Below are positions 14,014 to 26,464 of a DNA stretch of 64,000 bases, in pieces (within the stretch, counting starts at the first letter, position 1; the number at the start of each line of letters is the position of its first letter). The position numbers were made by a program, and so were the translations under genes. The DNA comes from Streptomyces sp. T12 (GTDB lineage: Bacteria > Actinomycetota > Actinomycetes > Streptomycetales > Streptomycetaceae). Location of the stretch: the NCBI RefSeq assembly GCF_028736035.1, contig NZ_CP117866.1, positions 9,961,001 through 10,025,000 on the forward strand, given 5' to 3'. The notes below the pieces were generated by a model. It made no database searches, was not told where the DNA came from, and saw only the letters and a program-made list of their open reading frames with translations.

Positions 14014-14520
14014 TCAGTCCTGCGGCGGCGGGGCCGTGCTCTCGCGGACCACGAGGTGGGTGGCGATCTCGAGGCCGAGCTGAGGGATCTTCTCGCCGCG
14101 GCCGAGGGGCAGGGCCAACTCCGTCGCGGCGGCGGCCATTTCGTTCAGCGGCTGGTGCACGGTCGTCAGTGGCGGGTCCACCCAGGCCGTGACCGGTACG
14201 TCGTCGTAGCCGACCACGCTCAGGTCCTCCGGGATGCGCAGGCCGGCCTCGCGTGCGGCCTGGTAGACGCCGAGCGCCTGCATGTCGTTCGCGGTGAAGA
14301 TCGCGGTCGGCCGGTCGGGGCGGGCCAGCAGTTCGGCCGCCGCGGCGTGCCCATCCTCCCGGGTCAGCTGCATGCTGACGATCAGCTCCGGGTCCACCGG
14401 AAGCCCGGCCGCCTCCAGGGCCGAGCGGTAACCGGCCATCCGCGCCAGGCAGAACGCGTGATCGGGGCCGCTGATCATGGCGATGCGCCGGTGGCCGAGG
14501 CCGATCAGGTGGCGCCGGTT
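14014..14520 (-). pseudogene. LacI family regulator, C-terminal half only
   Basis: About 168 residues of the effector-binding domain remain: GLGHRRIAMISGP, then RPTAIFTANDMQALGV, then LSVVGYDDVP and the usual C-terminal end. The DNA-binding helix-turn-helix and first subdomain are absent. Homology stops at about 14520, exactly where homology to the opposite-strand GH31 gene begins. The regulator can no longer bind DNA. Originally it probably controlled the adjacent GH31 locus. Confidence 0.85.
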
Positions 14521-14527
14521 CGGTGCG

Positions 14528-16576
14528 TCGCGGGCCGGAGTTCGTGCTGCCCGGCGCAGAGCCGGGTGCCGGCAAAGTGCGCCGGGACGGCGAGGTGGTG
14601 GAGCTGAGCGCAGGCGGACGACGCTGCGCGTGGATACCTCCCGGCCATGGCGCCTGGAGTTCACCGCCGACGGCCGGATGCTGACCTCCGTCGGCGAGCG
14701 CGGCACCGGATTCGTCACCGACGGCGAAGGACGCCACCACATGCTGGGGCAACTCTCCCTCGACGTAGGTGAGTTGGTCTACGGCCTGGGAGAGCGGTTC
14801 ACCCCGCTCGTCCGCAACGGCCAGGCGGTGGACATCTGGCAGGCGGACGGCGGCACCAGCAGCGAACAGGCCTACAAGAACGTCCCGTTCCACCTGACCA
14901 ACCGGGGCTACGGCGTCTTCGTCAACCACCCCGGCAAAGTCGGCTACGAGGTCGGCTCCGAGTCCGTCGGCCAGGTCCAGTTCAGCGTCGAGGACCAGTC
15001 CATCGAGTACTTCGTCGTCCACGGTCCGACCCCCAAGCAGATTCTGGAGCGTTACACCGCCCTCACCGGCCGCCCGGCACTGCCCCCGGCCTGGGCGCTC
15101 GGCCTATGGCTGACCACCTCCTTCACCACCGACTACGACGAGGCCACCGTCAACCGCTTCGTCGGCGGCATGGCCGAGCGCGGCATCCCGCTGAGCGTCT
15201 TTCACCTCGACTGCTTCTGGATGCGCGAGTACCAGTGGTGCGACTTCGTGTGGGACCCGGACGCCTTCCCCGACCCGGCCGGCATGCTGGCCCGGCTCAA
15301 GCAGCAGGGATTGCGCATCTCAGCCTGGATCAACCCCTACATCGCGCAGAAGTCGGAACTGTTCGCCGAGGGCATGCGCGAGGGCTACCTGGTGCGGTGA
15401 CCGGACGGCAGCGTCTGGCAGTGGGACCTGTGGCAGCCAGGCATGGCCCTGGTGGACTTCACCAACCTCGCGGCCCGCGACTGGTACACCGGGAAGCTGC
15501 GCACCCTGCTGGACGTCGGCGTCGACTGCTTCAAGACGGACTTCGGCGAGCGCATCCCCACCGACGTGGTCTGGCACGACGGCTCCGACCCGGAGCGCAT
15601 GCACAACTACTACACCCATCTGTACAACCAGGCGGTGTTCGAGCTGCTCCGCGAGGAGCGCGGGGAGGGGGAGGCCCTGCTCTTCGCCCGGTCCGCCACC
15701 GCGGGCGGCCAGCAGTACCCCGTGCACTGGGGCGGCGACTGCGAGTCGCACTTCAACGCCATGGCGGAGTCGCTGCGCGGCGGTCTCTCCCTCGGCCTGT
15801 CCGGCTTCGGCTTCTGGAGCCACGACATCGGCGGCTTCGAGGGCACGCCGACCCCGGCCGTCTTCAAGCGCTGGACGCAGTTCGGCCTGCTGTCCTCGCA
15901 CAGCCGGCTGCACGGCAGCAAGTCGTACCGCGTGCCGTGGGACTTCGGCGAGGAAGCCGTCGACGTGACCCGCGAGTTCACCCTGCTCAAGCACCGCCTG
16001 GCGCCCTACTTCCAGCACGCGGCCCAGCAGGCGCATGCCACCGGCGTCCCCGTGATGCGCGCGATGGTGCTGGAGTTCCCGGACGACCCGGCCGCCGCCA
16101 CGCTCGAGAGGCAGTACATGCTCGGCGACGATCTGCTCGTCGCTCCGGTCTTCACCGAGGACGGCACGGTCGAGTACTACGTGCCCGAGGGTACGTGGAC
16201 CAACATCCTCACCGGCGGCCAGGTCACCGGCCCGCGCTGGGTGCGCGAACAGCACGGCTTGCACACCCTGCCGCTGCTCGCCCGCCCCGACTCCGTCATC
16301 CCGCTCGGTGCGGACGACCAGCGCCCGGTCTCCGCCTGGGCCGAGGGCGTCGAGCTGCGCGTCCACGCCTTCGCCGACGGCGCCGAGCGCACCGTCGTGA
16401 TCCCGCGCAGCGACGGCCCCGGTGAGACGGCCCGCTTCCACCTGCGTCGTACGGGCGACCGCCTGCGGGTCACCACCGACAGCGCCCACGCCTGGCAGGT
16501 GCGGATCGGCGGCCCGGACAGCTCCCTGCACGTCAGTCCGGCCGGCACCGGGGAGGCGGTCCTGCCCTATTCGTGA
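14528..16576 (+). pseudogene. GH31 alpha-glucosidase/alpha-xylosidase, inactivated
   Basis: The gene encodes nearly all of a GH31 enzyme close to the alpha-xylosidase (YicI) group. It has LDVGELVYGLGERFT, the nucleophile motif CFKTDFGE and the acid/base region HWGGDCES. It has lost its N-terminus (homology begins RRGPEFVLPG at about 14526). A frameshift lies near 14610-14620, and a TGA at 15398-15400 interrupts YLVR-PDGSVWQWD in an otherwise continuous frame. CGA to TGA is the simplest cause of the stop. The part after the stop could still yield a 377-residue fragment from 15443 but would lack half the barrel. Confidence 0.88.
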
Positions 16577-17140
16577 GGCGCCCCCGGCCTCCCTTCAGGC
16601 AGCACGGCGATCTTCTCCAGCCACTTGGCGGGGGCCCCGACGATCGACGGATGGCCGAAGTGACGTCCTGTCTCCCAGGCGGGTGGCGAGCGGCCTGTGT
16701 CCGGCCGTCGGCCGTCGGCCGTCCTGAGTAGGACCGCGCAACGACGCCGGCGACAGCCGAGTCCGCTACTGGTTCCTCGACGACTCGGGCCTGGACTTCC
16801 TCGGCTGCGACTGGCACTGCTCGGCCCAGGACGACCGACTCATCGCCGACCGGCTCACCTCGTTCATCGCCGGTCTGCCGACAGGCTGGTGACGGCACGA
16901 CCGACCAAGAGCATCATGGATCCGACCGGGAACATCCGATTCCTGAAACCGCGCGGCTCACCCCGACGGTGGAGAATGCCGACCCCTGCCACCGTGCTCG
17001 GGCCGCTTCGGTAAGGCGTACCAGGCCCCGTCGGCCGGATTGTGGTGCCCGCCCTCGCGAGGCGGCGGGCTCCCGCACCGACATGCGGTGCCGTTGCCGT
17101 TCCCTGCCGCGCGGCGGGCGACGGTCCGCGGGCTTGGATC
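16577..17140. other. Intergenic debris between GH31 and phosphatase remnants
   Basis: No intact gene is visible. On the plus strand, 16739-16892 is an open fragment without start that ends at a TGA and encodes about 51 residues (RYWFLDDSGLDFLGCDWH at its core), the tail of an unidentified protein. On the minus strand near 16572-16650 a short stretch (SIVGAPAKWLEKIAVLP) also looks protein-like. A small GGCCGTC triplication lies near 16705-16725. The stretch is read as decayed DNA. Confidence 0.5.
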
Positions 17141-17495
17141 TCAGTGCGGCTCAGGCTGGGGGAGGGTCTGCGCGCACCAGATCGTCTCGCCGTTGGTGGT
17201 GTGCCGGGTGCCCCACCCCTGGGTGAGCTGGGCGACGAGCAACAGGCCCCGGCCGCCCTCGTCGAAGGCGCGGGCCCGGCGCAGGTGCGCAGCGATGTTG
17301 CTGGCGTCGGAGACCTCGCAGATCAGGGAGGTATCGCGAATCAGCCGCAGCTGATCGGCGGCTCGCCATATCTCGGGCTCGATGTCCCACTCGGCGACGT
17401 GGTGGCCTGCCAGCCCGTCGGTGTAGAGGGCGATCAGCGGCAGGGGATGGCCGGCGCTCGCCAGCGTGAAGCAGCGGGAGACAGGGGCGTACGCA
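17141..17495 (-). pseudogene. SpoIIE-type phosphatase/HATPase remnant
   Basis: The minus strand encodes a joined relic of a Streptomyces PP2C-SpoIIE phosphatase with a C-terminal anti-sigma-factor-type ATPase domain. The phosphatase part reads APVSRCFTLASAGHPLP and LYTDGL. The end has the ATPase G-box region FDEGGRGLLLVAQL followed by GWGTRHTTNGETIWC, ending at a TGA (17141-17143). The N-terminal sensor and most of the phosphatase core are gone and the two parts are fused by deletion, so it is non-functional. Confidence 0.7.
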
Positions 17496-17569
17496 TCAGT
17501 CGTCTGTGTATGGGAACCATGGCGGGCCTTATGGGCATGGTCACGAGCTTTTGATCATGTGGGCGCGGG

Positions 17570-20312
<2,743 letters not shown>

Positions 20313-20555
20313 GGCGTCTCCATGGGTTCCCTGCCGAGCACGGGCCCAGCGCCCGGGAGTACCCGGCCACTTTGACAAGCGGCGCTGACCAGCGCAAGAG
20401 GGGTCCGTGAGCGGGGGCCCGGCATGTCCCGGGGAGGCTGACACATCGTCCGGATGTCGCGTCCCGGCCGGACAGATCGCACATTGGCGCACCCCCAGCC
20501 CGCGGACATGCTCGGGATACCACAGGAGACCGAACACCGAGGCCGGGAGACGAAC

Positions 20556-21824
20556 ATGACCGCACTGTCGCCGCACCTTCGCCAGGCCACGCCCGTGGTG
20601 GCGGCCCGGGGCGAGGGCGTCCACCTCTTCGACCAGGACGGCCGCCGCTACCTCGACTTCACCGCCGGCATCGGCGTCACCAGCACCGGGCACTGCCACC
20701 CCAAGGTCGTCGCTGCGGCCCAGGAGCAGGTGGGCACGCTGATCCACGGCCAGTACACGACAGTCATGCACGAGCCGCTGCGCCGCCTCGTCGACAAGCT
20801 CGGCGAGGTGCTGCCGACCGGCCTGGACAGCCTGTTCTTCACCAACTCCGGCAGTGAGGCCGTCGAGGCGGCGCTGCGGCTGGCCCGCCAGGCCACCGGC
20901 CGGCCGAACGTCATCGTCTGCCACGGCGGCTTCCACGGCCGTACCGTCGCCGCCGCCTCTATGACGACCTCCGGCACCCGCTTCCGCTCCGGTTTCTCCC
21001 CGCTGATGAGCGGCGTGGTCGTCACTCCCTTCCCGTCCGCCTACCGGTACGGCTGGGACGAGGAGACCGCCACCCGCTTCGCCCTGCAGGAGCTCGACTA
21101 CACGCTGCAGACGATCTCCTCGCCCGCCGACACGGCCGCGATCATCGTCGAGCCGGTGCTCGGCGAGGGCGGGTACGTGCCCGCCAACTCCGCGTTCATG
21201 GAAGGACTGCGGGAGCGGGCCGATCGGCACGGCTTCCTGCTGATCGCCGACGAGGTGCAGACCGGCGTCGGACGCACCGGCCGCTTCTGGGGCCACGACC
21301 ACTTCGGCGTCACACCCGACATCCTCGTCACCGCCAAGGGCCTGGCCAGCGGCTTCCCGCTGTCGGGCATTGCCGCCTCCGAGGAGCTGATGACCAAGGC
21401 CTGGCCCGGCTCGCAGGGCGGCACCTACGGCGCCAACGCCGTGGCCTGCGCCGCGGCCTGCGCCACGCTCGACGTCGTACGCGATGAGAAGCTCGTCGAG
21501 AACGCCGAGGCGATGGGCAAGCGGCTGCGCCAGGGCCTGGAGGCGGTCGCCGACCGGACGCCGGGCATCGGCGACGTGCGCGGCCTCGGCCTCATGCTCG
21601 CCACCGAGTTCGTCACCGAGGACGGCAGCCCCGACCCCGAGACCGCCGCCCGCGTCCAGCGCGCCGCCGTCGAGGAGGGCCTGCTCCTGCTGCTGTGCGG
21701 CGCCTGGAACCAGGTCGTCCGCATGATCCCGGCGCTCGTCATCGACGAGACGGCGGTGGACGAGGGCCTGCAGGCGTGGGCGACCGCGGTCGAGGCCGGC
21801 ACATCGGGAGCGGCACGGCGATGA
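20556..21824 (+). CDS. gabT: Class-III aminotransferase, probable 4-aminobutyrate transaminase
   Basis: The 422-residue protein is a PLP-dependent fold-I aminotransferase with the GabT signature: LIADEVQTGVGRTG, followed by the PLP-binding Lys K261 in VTAKGLASG. It would transfer the amino group of GABA, or a close omega-amino acid, to 2-oxoglutarate, giving succinate semialdehyde. The succinate-semialdehyde dehydrogenase two genes downstream supports this. The ATG at 20556 has GGGAGA five bases upstream. Its stop overlaps the next start (ATGA), showing translational coupling. Other class-III substrates cannot be excluded. Confidence 0.85.
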   Translation: MTALSPHLRQATPVVAARGEGVHLFDQDGRRYLDFTAGIGVTSTGHCHPKVVAAAQEQVGTLIHGQYTTVMHEPLRRLVDKLGEVLPTGLDSLFFTNSGSEAVEAALRLARQATGRPNVIVCHGGFHGRTVAAASMTTSGTRFRSGFSPLMSGVVVTPFPSAYRYGWDEETATRFALQELDYTLQTISSPADTAAIIVEPVLGEGGYVPANSAFMEGLRERADRHGFLLIADEVQTGVGRTGRFWGHDHFGVTPDILVTAKGLASGFPLSGIAASEELMTKAWPGSQGGTYGANAVACAAACATLDVVRDEKLVENAEAMGKRLRQGLEAVADRTPGIGDVRGLGLMLATEFVTEDGSPDPETAARVQRAAVEEGLLLLLCGAWNQVVRMIPALVIDETAVDEGLQAWATAVEAGTSGAARR

Positions 21825-24724
21825 CGGGCACCACCACGGCCCTGGAGCCGCTGGTCGCGCGGCTCGCCGAGACCGCTCCCGGCCTGCGGGTGGAGACCGG
21901 CCCCGGCTCCACCGGTCTCTACGCCTACGACGCCTCCAACTACCGGGTCCCGCCGAGGGCCGTGGTCTTCCCCCGCAGCGCCGACGACGTCGTCGCGGTG
22001 CTGCGGGCCTGCCGCGAGGCACACGTTCCCGTCACCGCACGCGGTGGCGGCACCAGCATGGCGGGCAACGCCGTCGGGCCCGGCGTCGTGCTGGACTTCT
22101 CCCGGTACATGAACCGCATCCTGGACATCGACCCGGTGGACCGCACCGCGCGCGTCGAGGCCGGAGTGATCCTGGACGCGCTGCGGTCCGCGACCGCCCT
22201 GCACGGGCTCACCTTCGGCCCCGACCCCTCCTCGCACAGCCGCTGCACCATCGGCGGCATGATCGGCAACGACGCGTGCGGCAACCGATCCGTGCGGCAC
22301 GGGCGCACCAGCGGCCACGTCGAGGCACTGGAGATCGTGACGGCCGACGGCGTGCGGGCCGTCGCCGACCGCACCGGACTGCGGGCCGCCGACCCGGACG
22401 ACACGGACGCCGTCCGGCGGGTCGCCGCTCTGGAAGCGGACGTGCGCCGCCTGATCGACGGCAATCTGGCGTCGATCCGCACCGAGCTGGGCCGGGTACC
22501 GCGCCAGGTCTCCGGCTACCAGCTGCACCACCTGCTGCCCGAGCACGGCTTCGACATGGCCCGCGCCCTGGTGGGCACCGAGGGCTCCTGTGCGGTCGTC
22601 ACCGCAGCGACGGTCCGCCTGGTGGCGACCGCACAGGCTTCCACCCTGCTCACCCTCGGCTACGACGACGTGGTCGACGCCGCCGAGGACGTCCCCGAGA
22701 TCCTGCGCTGGAACCCCACCGCCGTGGAGGGCATGGACGAGGCGATCGTCGCCACCATGCGTGCCCGGCGTGGCCCGGACTCCGTCACCGGCCTCCCCGA
22801 GGGGCGTGCCTGGCTGTACGTCGAGCTCGACGGCGACGACCAGGCGGCCGTCGACGCCCGCGCCGACGAACTGCTGGACGTGCTCAAGGCGCAGGGCCGG
22901 ATGACCGGTGGGCGGGTCGTGCACGGTCCGGCCGAGCGGCGCTCGCTGTGGCGGGTCCGCGAGGACGGGGCCGGGCTCGCCGCCCGGCTCGTCGACGGCT
23001 CGGAGTCCTGGCCCGGCTGGGAGGACGCGGCCGTCGCGCCCGAGGATTTGGCCGCCTACCTGCGCGACTTCCGCAAGCTGCTGGCCGCGCACGGCCTGAC
23101 AGGCGTGCTGTACGGCCACTTCGGCGCGGGATGCGTCCACGTACGCATCGACTTCGACCTCGCCACGGACACCGGCCGGGACACCACCCGCCGGTTCCTG
23201 ACGGAGGCCGCCGCCCTGGTCGTCGAGCACGGCGGAAGCCTGTCGGGCGAGCACGGCGACGGGCGGGCCCGGGGCGAGCTGCTGGAGGTCATGTACAGCC
23301 ACCGGCTGATCCGGGCGTTCGCCGACTTCAAGGAGATCTTCGACCCCGAGGGGCTGCTCAACCCCGGCGTCATCGTGGCCCCGGCCCCCCTCGACGCCGA
23401 CCTGGCGCTGCACACGCCCTCCGAGGTGCTGCCCGTCGACACGCTGTTCTCCTTCCCGCATGACGAGGACGGCTTCGCGGGAGCGGTACGCCGCTGCGTC
23501 GGTGTCGGCCGCTGCCGCAGCGACGCCGGCGGCGTGATGTGTCCCAGCTACCGGGCCACGGGGGAGGAGAACGACTCCACCCGCGGCCGCGCCCGCCTGC
23601 TCCAGGAGATGGTGCGGGGCGGAACCGTCCAGGACGGCTGGCGCTCCACCGAGGTCCGTGACGCCCTCGACCTGTGCCTGTCCTGCAAGGCCTGCTCCAG
23701 CGACTGTCCGGTCGGCGTCGACATGGCCACGTACAAGGCGGAGTTCCTGCACCAGCACTACAAGGGCAGAGTCAGACCCCGCTCCCACTACTCCTTGGGC
23801 TGGCTGCCCCTGACGTCCAAGCTCGTCGGATACGCGGCCCGCCCGGTGAACGTGCTGCTGCGCGGCCCCCTCGGGAACCTGCTCGCACGCCTCGGCGGCG
23901 TGACCACGAAACGCCGGATTCCTGCCTTCGCCTCCCGGCAGGCACTGCGCCGGGCCCTGCGCACGGCGAGGACCGGCGAACCGGCGAAGACGCTGCTGTT
24001 CGTGGACAGCTTCACCCGCGCCTTCCGCCCCGAGGTGGCCGGGGCGGCGAGCCGCGTACTCGCCGACGCCGGCATTGCCTGCACGGCGGAGGACGACCTG
24101 TGCTGTGGCCTGACCTGGGTGAGCACCGGCCAGCTGTCGCTCGCGCGCCGCATCATGGCCCGCACGGTCGCCCGCCTGGACAACGGCGACGACCGGCCCA
24201 TCGTCGTGGCCGAACCCAGCTGCGCCGCAGCCCTCAAGCGTGACGTGCCCGAACTCCTCGGCACCGACGCCGCCCGGCGCGTCGCGGCCCGCGTCCACAC
24301 CCTCACCGGAGCCCTGACCGACCTCGCCACACCCGGCTGGCGCCCGCCCGCGCTGCCGGACGACGTCGTCCTGCAGACCCACTGCCACGAGTACGCCACC
24401 TTCAAGGGCCACCACCCCCGCGACCTGCTCGGCCGCCTCGGCGTACGGAAGGTCGACGAGGCCGAGGGCTGCTGCGGACTCGCCGGCAACTTCGGCTTCG
24501 AGGAACAGCACTACGACACCTCGATGGCTGTCGCCGACCTCGCTCTGAGGCCACGCCTCGACGACATCGACCCGCGGACACCGGCCGTCGTCGTCGCCGA
24601 CGGCTTCAGCTGCGCCACCCAGATCGACCACCTCGCCGGAGACCGGGGCATCCGCGCCCTGCACCTCGCGGAACTGCTCGACCCCGCCGCCCACCGACCC
24701 GGACAACCAGGAGAGAACTCATGA
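21821..24724 (+). CDS. Fused FAD/iron-sulfur D-2-hydroxyacid dehydrogenase (GlcD-GlcF type)
   Basis: The 967-residue protein joins a GlcD-like flavoprotein to a GlcF-like iron-sulfur subunit. Residues about 35-260 are a PCMH FAD-binding domain (GGGTSMAGNAVG), followed by the FAD-oxidase C-terminal domain (GEHGDGRARGE). Then come two 4Fe-4S Cys clusters (from C559 and from C619, CLSCKACSSDCP) and two CCG modules (near 761 and 884). It should oxidise a D-2-hydroxyacid such as D-lactate or D-2-hydroxyglutarate and pass electrons to the membrane chain. Coupling to GABA genes suggests 2-hydroxyglutarate or a 4-hydroxybutyrate-like by-product, which is inferred. Confidence 0.9.
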   Translation: MTGTTTALEPLVARLAETAPGLRVETGPGSTGLYAYDASNYRVPPRAVVFPRSADDVVAVLRACREAHVPVTARGGGTSMAGNAVGPGVVLDFSRYMNRILDIDPVDRTARVEAGVILDALRSATALHGLTFGPDPSSHSRCTIGGMIGNDACGNRSVRHGRTSGHVEALEIVTADGVRAVADRTGLRAADPDDTDAVRRVAALEADVRRLIDGNLASIRTELGRVPRQVSGYQLHHLLPEHGFDMARALVGTEGSCAVVTAATVRLVATAQASTLLTLGYDDVVDAAEDVPEILRWNPTAVEGMDEAIVATMRARRGPDSVTGLPEGRAWLYVELDGDDQAAVDARADELLDVLKAQGRMTGGRVVHGPAERRSLWRVREDGAGLAARLVDGSESWPGWEDAAVAPEDLAAYLRDFRKLLAAHGLTGVLYGHFGAGCVHVRIDFDLATDTGRDTTRRFLTEAAALVVEHGGSLSGEHGDGRARGELLEVMYSHRLIRAFADFKEIFDPEGLLNPGVIVAPAPLDADLALHTPSEVLPVDTLFSFPHDEDGFAGAVRRCVGVGRCRSDAGGVMCPSYRATGEENDSTRGRARLLQEMVRGGTVQDGWRSTEVRDALDLCLSCKACSSDCPVGVDMATYKAEFLHQHYKGRVRPRSHYSLGWLPLTSKLVGYAARPVNVLLRGPLGNLLARLGGVTTKRRIPAFASRQALRRALRTARTGEPAKTLLFVDSFTRAFRPEVAGAASRVLADAGIACTAEDDLCCGLTWVSTGQLSLARRIMARTVARLDNGDDRPIVVAEPSCAAALKRDVPELLGTDAARRVAARVHTLTGALTDLATPGWRPPALPDDVVLQTHCHEYATFKGHHPRDLLGRLGVRKVDEAEGCCGLAGNFGFEEQHYDTSMAVADLALRPRLDDIDPRTPAVVVADGFSCATQIDHLAGDRGIRALHLAELLDPAAHRPGQPGENS

Positions 24725-26160
24725 CCGACACACCCACGCAGTTGTTCATCGGTGGCGACTGGGTGGACGCCGCGGACGGCGCCACCATGCCCGTCGACGA
24801 CCCTGCCACCGGCGAGGTCCTCTGCCACGTGGCCGACGCGGGCCCGAAAGAGGCCAAGCTCGCCGAGGAAGCGGCCGTGCAGGCGCAGGGGGAGTGGGCG
24901 CGTACGGCACCCCGGGTGCGCAGCGAGATCCTGCGCCGCGCCTACGAGATCATCATCGAGCGCACCGACGAGCTCGCCCACCTGATGACGTCCGAGATGG
25001 GCAAGCCGCTCGCCGAGGCCAGGGGAGAGGTGGCGTACGCGGCCGAGTTCTTCCGCTGGTTCTCCGAGGAGGCCGTCCGTATCGACGGCGGCCTCAGCAC
25101 CCTGCCGGACGGCCGCAACCGGATGTTGCTCTCCCGCCGTCCGGTCGGCCCCTCCCTCCTCATCACCCCCTGGAACTTCCCCCTGGCCATGGGCACCCGC
25201 AAGATCGGCCCGGCGGTCGCCGCGGGCTGCACGATGGTGCTCAAGCCTGCCCCGCAGACCCCTCTGTCCAGCCTGGCTCTCGCCGCGATCCTCAAGGAGG
25301 CCGGGCTGCCGGACGGCGTGCTGAACGTCGTCACGACCTCCCGTGCGGGGGAGGTGTGCGAACCGCTCCTGCGCGGCGGGCGGATTCGCAAGCTTTCCTT
25401 CACCGGTTCCACGGGCGTCGGGCAGCTGCTGCTCGCCCAGAGCGCTCAGGCGGTGGTCCGGACGTCGATGGAGCTGGGCGGCAACGCGCCGTTCGTCGTC
25501 TTCGAGGACGCCGACCTGGACAAGGCGGTGGACGGGGCGATGGTCGCCAAGATGCGCAACATGGGCGAGGCGTGCACGGCCGCCAACCGCTTCTTCGTGC
25601 ACGGCTCGGTGGCGCAGGAGTTCGGGCGCCGGCTGGCCGAGCGGATGGGCGCGCTGGTCGTCGGCCCGGGCACCCGGGACGGCGTCGACGTCGGCCCGCT
25701 GATCGACAGGACGGGGCGCGCCAAGGTCGAGGAGCTGGTCGCCGACGCGGTGCAGCGCGGCGCCCGGGTGCTCGTCGGCGGCAGGACGCCCGAAGGCCCC
25801 GGCTGCTTCTACCCGCCGACCGTGCTGGCCGACGTCGATCCCGCAAGCCGCCTGATGGACACGGAGATCTTCGGCCCCGTCGCCGCGATCCTCACCTTCG
25901 ACGACGAGGACGAGGTGATCCGCCGGGCCAACGACACCCCCTGGGGCCTGGTCGGCTACGTCTTCACCGAGGGCCTCGACCGTGCCCTGCGGGTGAGCGA
26001 GCGGCTGGAGGTGGGCATGGTGGGGCTGAACACGGGTCTCGTGTCCAACCCGGCCGCACCCTTCGGCGGCGTCAAGCAGTCGGGGCTGGGCCGTGAGGGG
26101 GGCCGGGTGGGGATCGACGAGTTCCTGGAGTACCAGTACCTCGCGGTGCCCGTGCGATGA
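24721..26160 (+). CDS. gabD: NAD(P)-dependent succinate-semialdehyde dehydrogenase
   Basis: The 479-residue protein is an aldehyde dehydrogenase of the GabD branch. The general base is E251 (MELGGN) and the catalytic Cys is C285 (GEACTAAN). The C-terminal KQSGLGREGGRVGIDEFLEY region is typical of succinate-semialdehyde dehydrogenases. It completes the route GABA to succinate with the transaminase at 20556. Its ATG overlaps the previous stop (ATGA). The operon seems to end here; only a cupin fragment follows. Confidence 0.92.
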   Translation: MTDTPTQLFIGGDWVDAADGATMPVDDPATGEVLCHVADAGPKEAKLAEEAAVQAQGEWARTAPRVRSEILRRAYEIIIERTDELAHLMTSEMGKPLAEARGEVAYAAEFFRWFSEEAVRIDGGLSTLPDGRNRMLLSRRPVGPSLLITPWNFPLAMGTRKIGPAVAAGCTMVLKPAPQTPLSSLALAAILKEAGLPDGVLNVVTTSRAGEVCEPLLRGGRIRKLSFTGSTGVGQLLLAQSAQAVVRTSMELGGNAPFVVFEDADLDKAVDGAMVAKMRNMGEACTAANRFFVHGSVAQEFGRRLAERMGALVVGPGTRDGVDVGPLIDRTGRAKVEELVADAVQRGARVLVGGRTPEGPGCFYPPTVLADVDPASRLMDTEIFGPVAAILTFDDEDEVIRRANDTPWGLVGYVFTEGLDRALRVSERLEVGMVGLNTGLVSNPAAPFGGVKQSGLGREGGRVGIDEFLEYQYLAVPVR

Positions 26161-26217
26161 AGGTGGTCATGCCCTGGCTGCTCCGCATCACGCACCGTGA
26201 CGGGCCGCCCGCGTGGG

Positions 26218-26302
26218 CGACAGCTTCGTCATGAAGCCGGGCTTCGTCGGTGTCTGGAAGACCATCGAAACCGTGCGCAAGATCTACGTGATCGTGAAGT
26301 GA
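26218..26302 (+). pseudogene. Cupin-protein C-terminal fragment
   Basis: An open stretch without start, ending at a TGA (26300-26302), encodes GDSFVMKPGFVGVWKTIE then TVRKIYVIVK, the final strands of a cupin of the EutQ/DUF861 type. The rest of the gene is absent. Cupins of this kind often follow amine-catabolic oxidoreductase genes, so it may be the relic of a fourth gene of the GABA operon. Confidence 0.55.
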
Positions 26303-26464
26303 TGCCGATGGGCGACGCCCGCCTCCGCGTCGGCGATCTGCCCGGTGACAGCCGCTGGCGGGTTGAGCTTGCTCAACCGCGTCCAGAGCGGGGAGGGAGC
26401 GGGACCGGGTCGGGTTGGGAGTGCGGCCGTCAGCCGGGGTGAGGACCCGGAGCCGGGGCCGTCG

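Noticed and set aside
21425..24706. 1093-codon minus-strand open frame across the oxidoreductase gene
   Set aside because: GC-rich shadow with repetitive Gly/Val/Arg content, fully opposite a well-supported gene.
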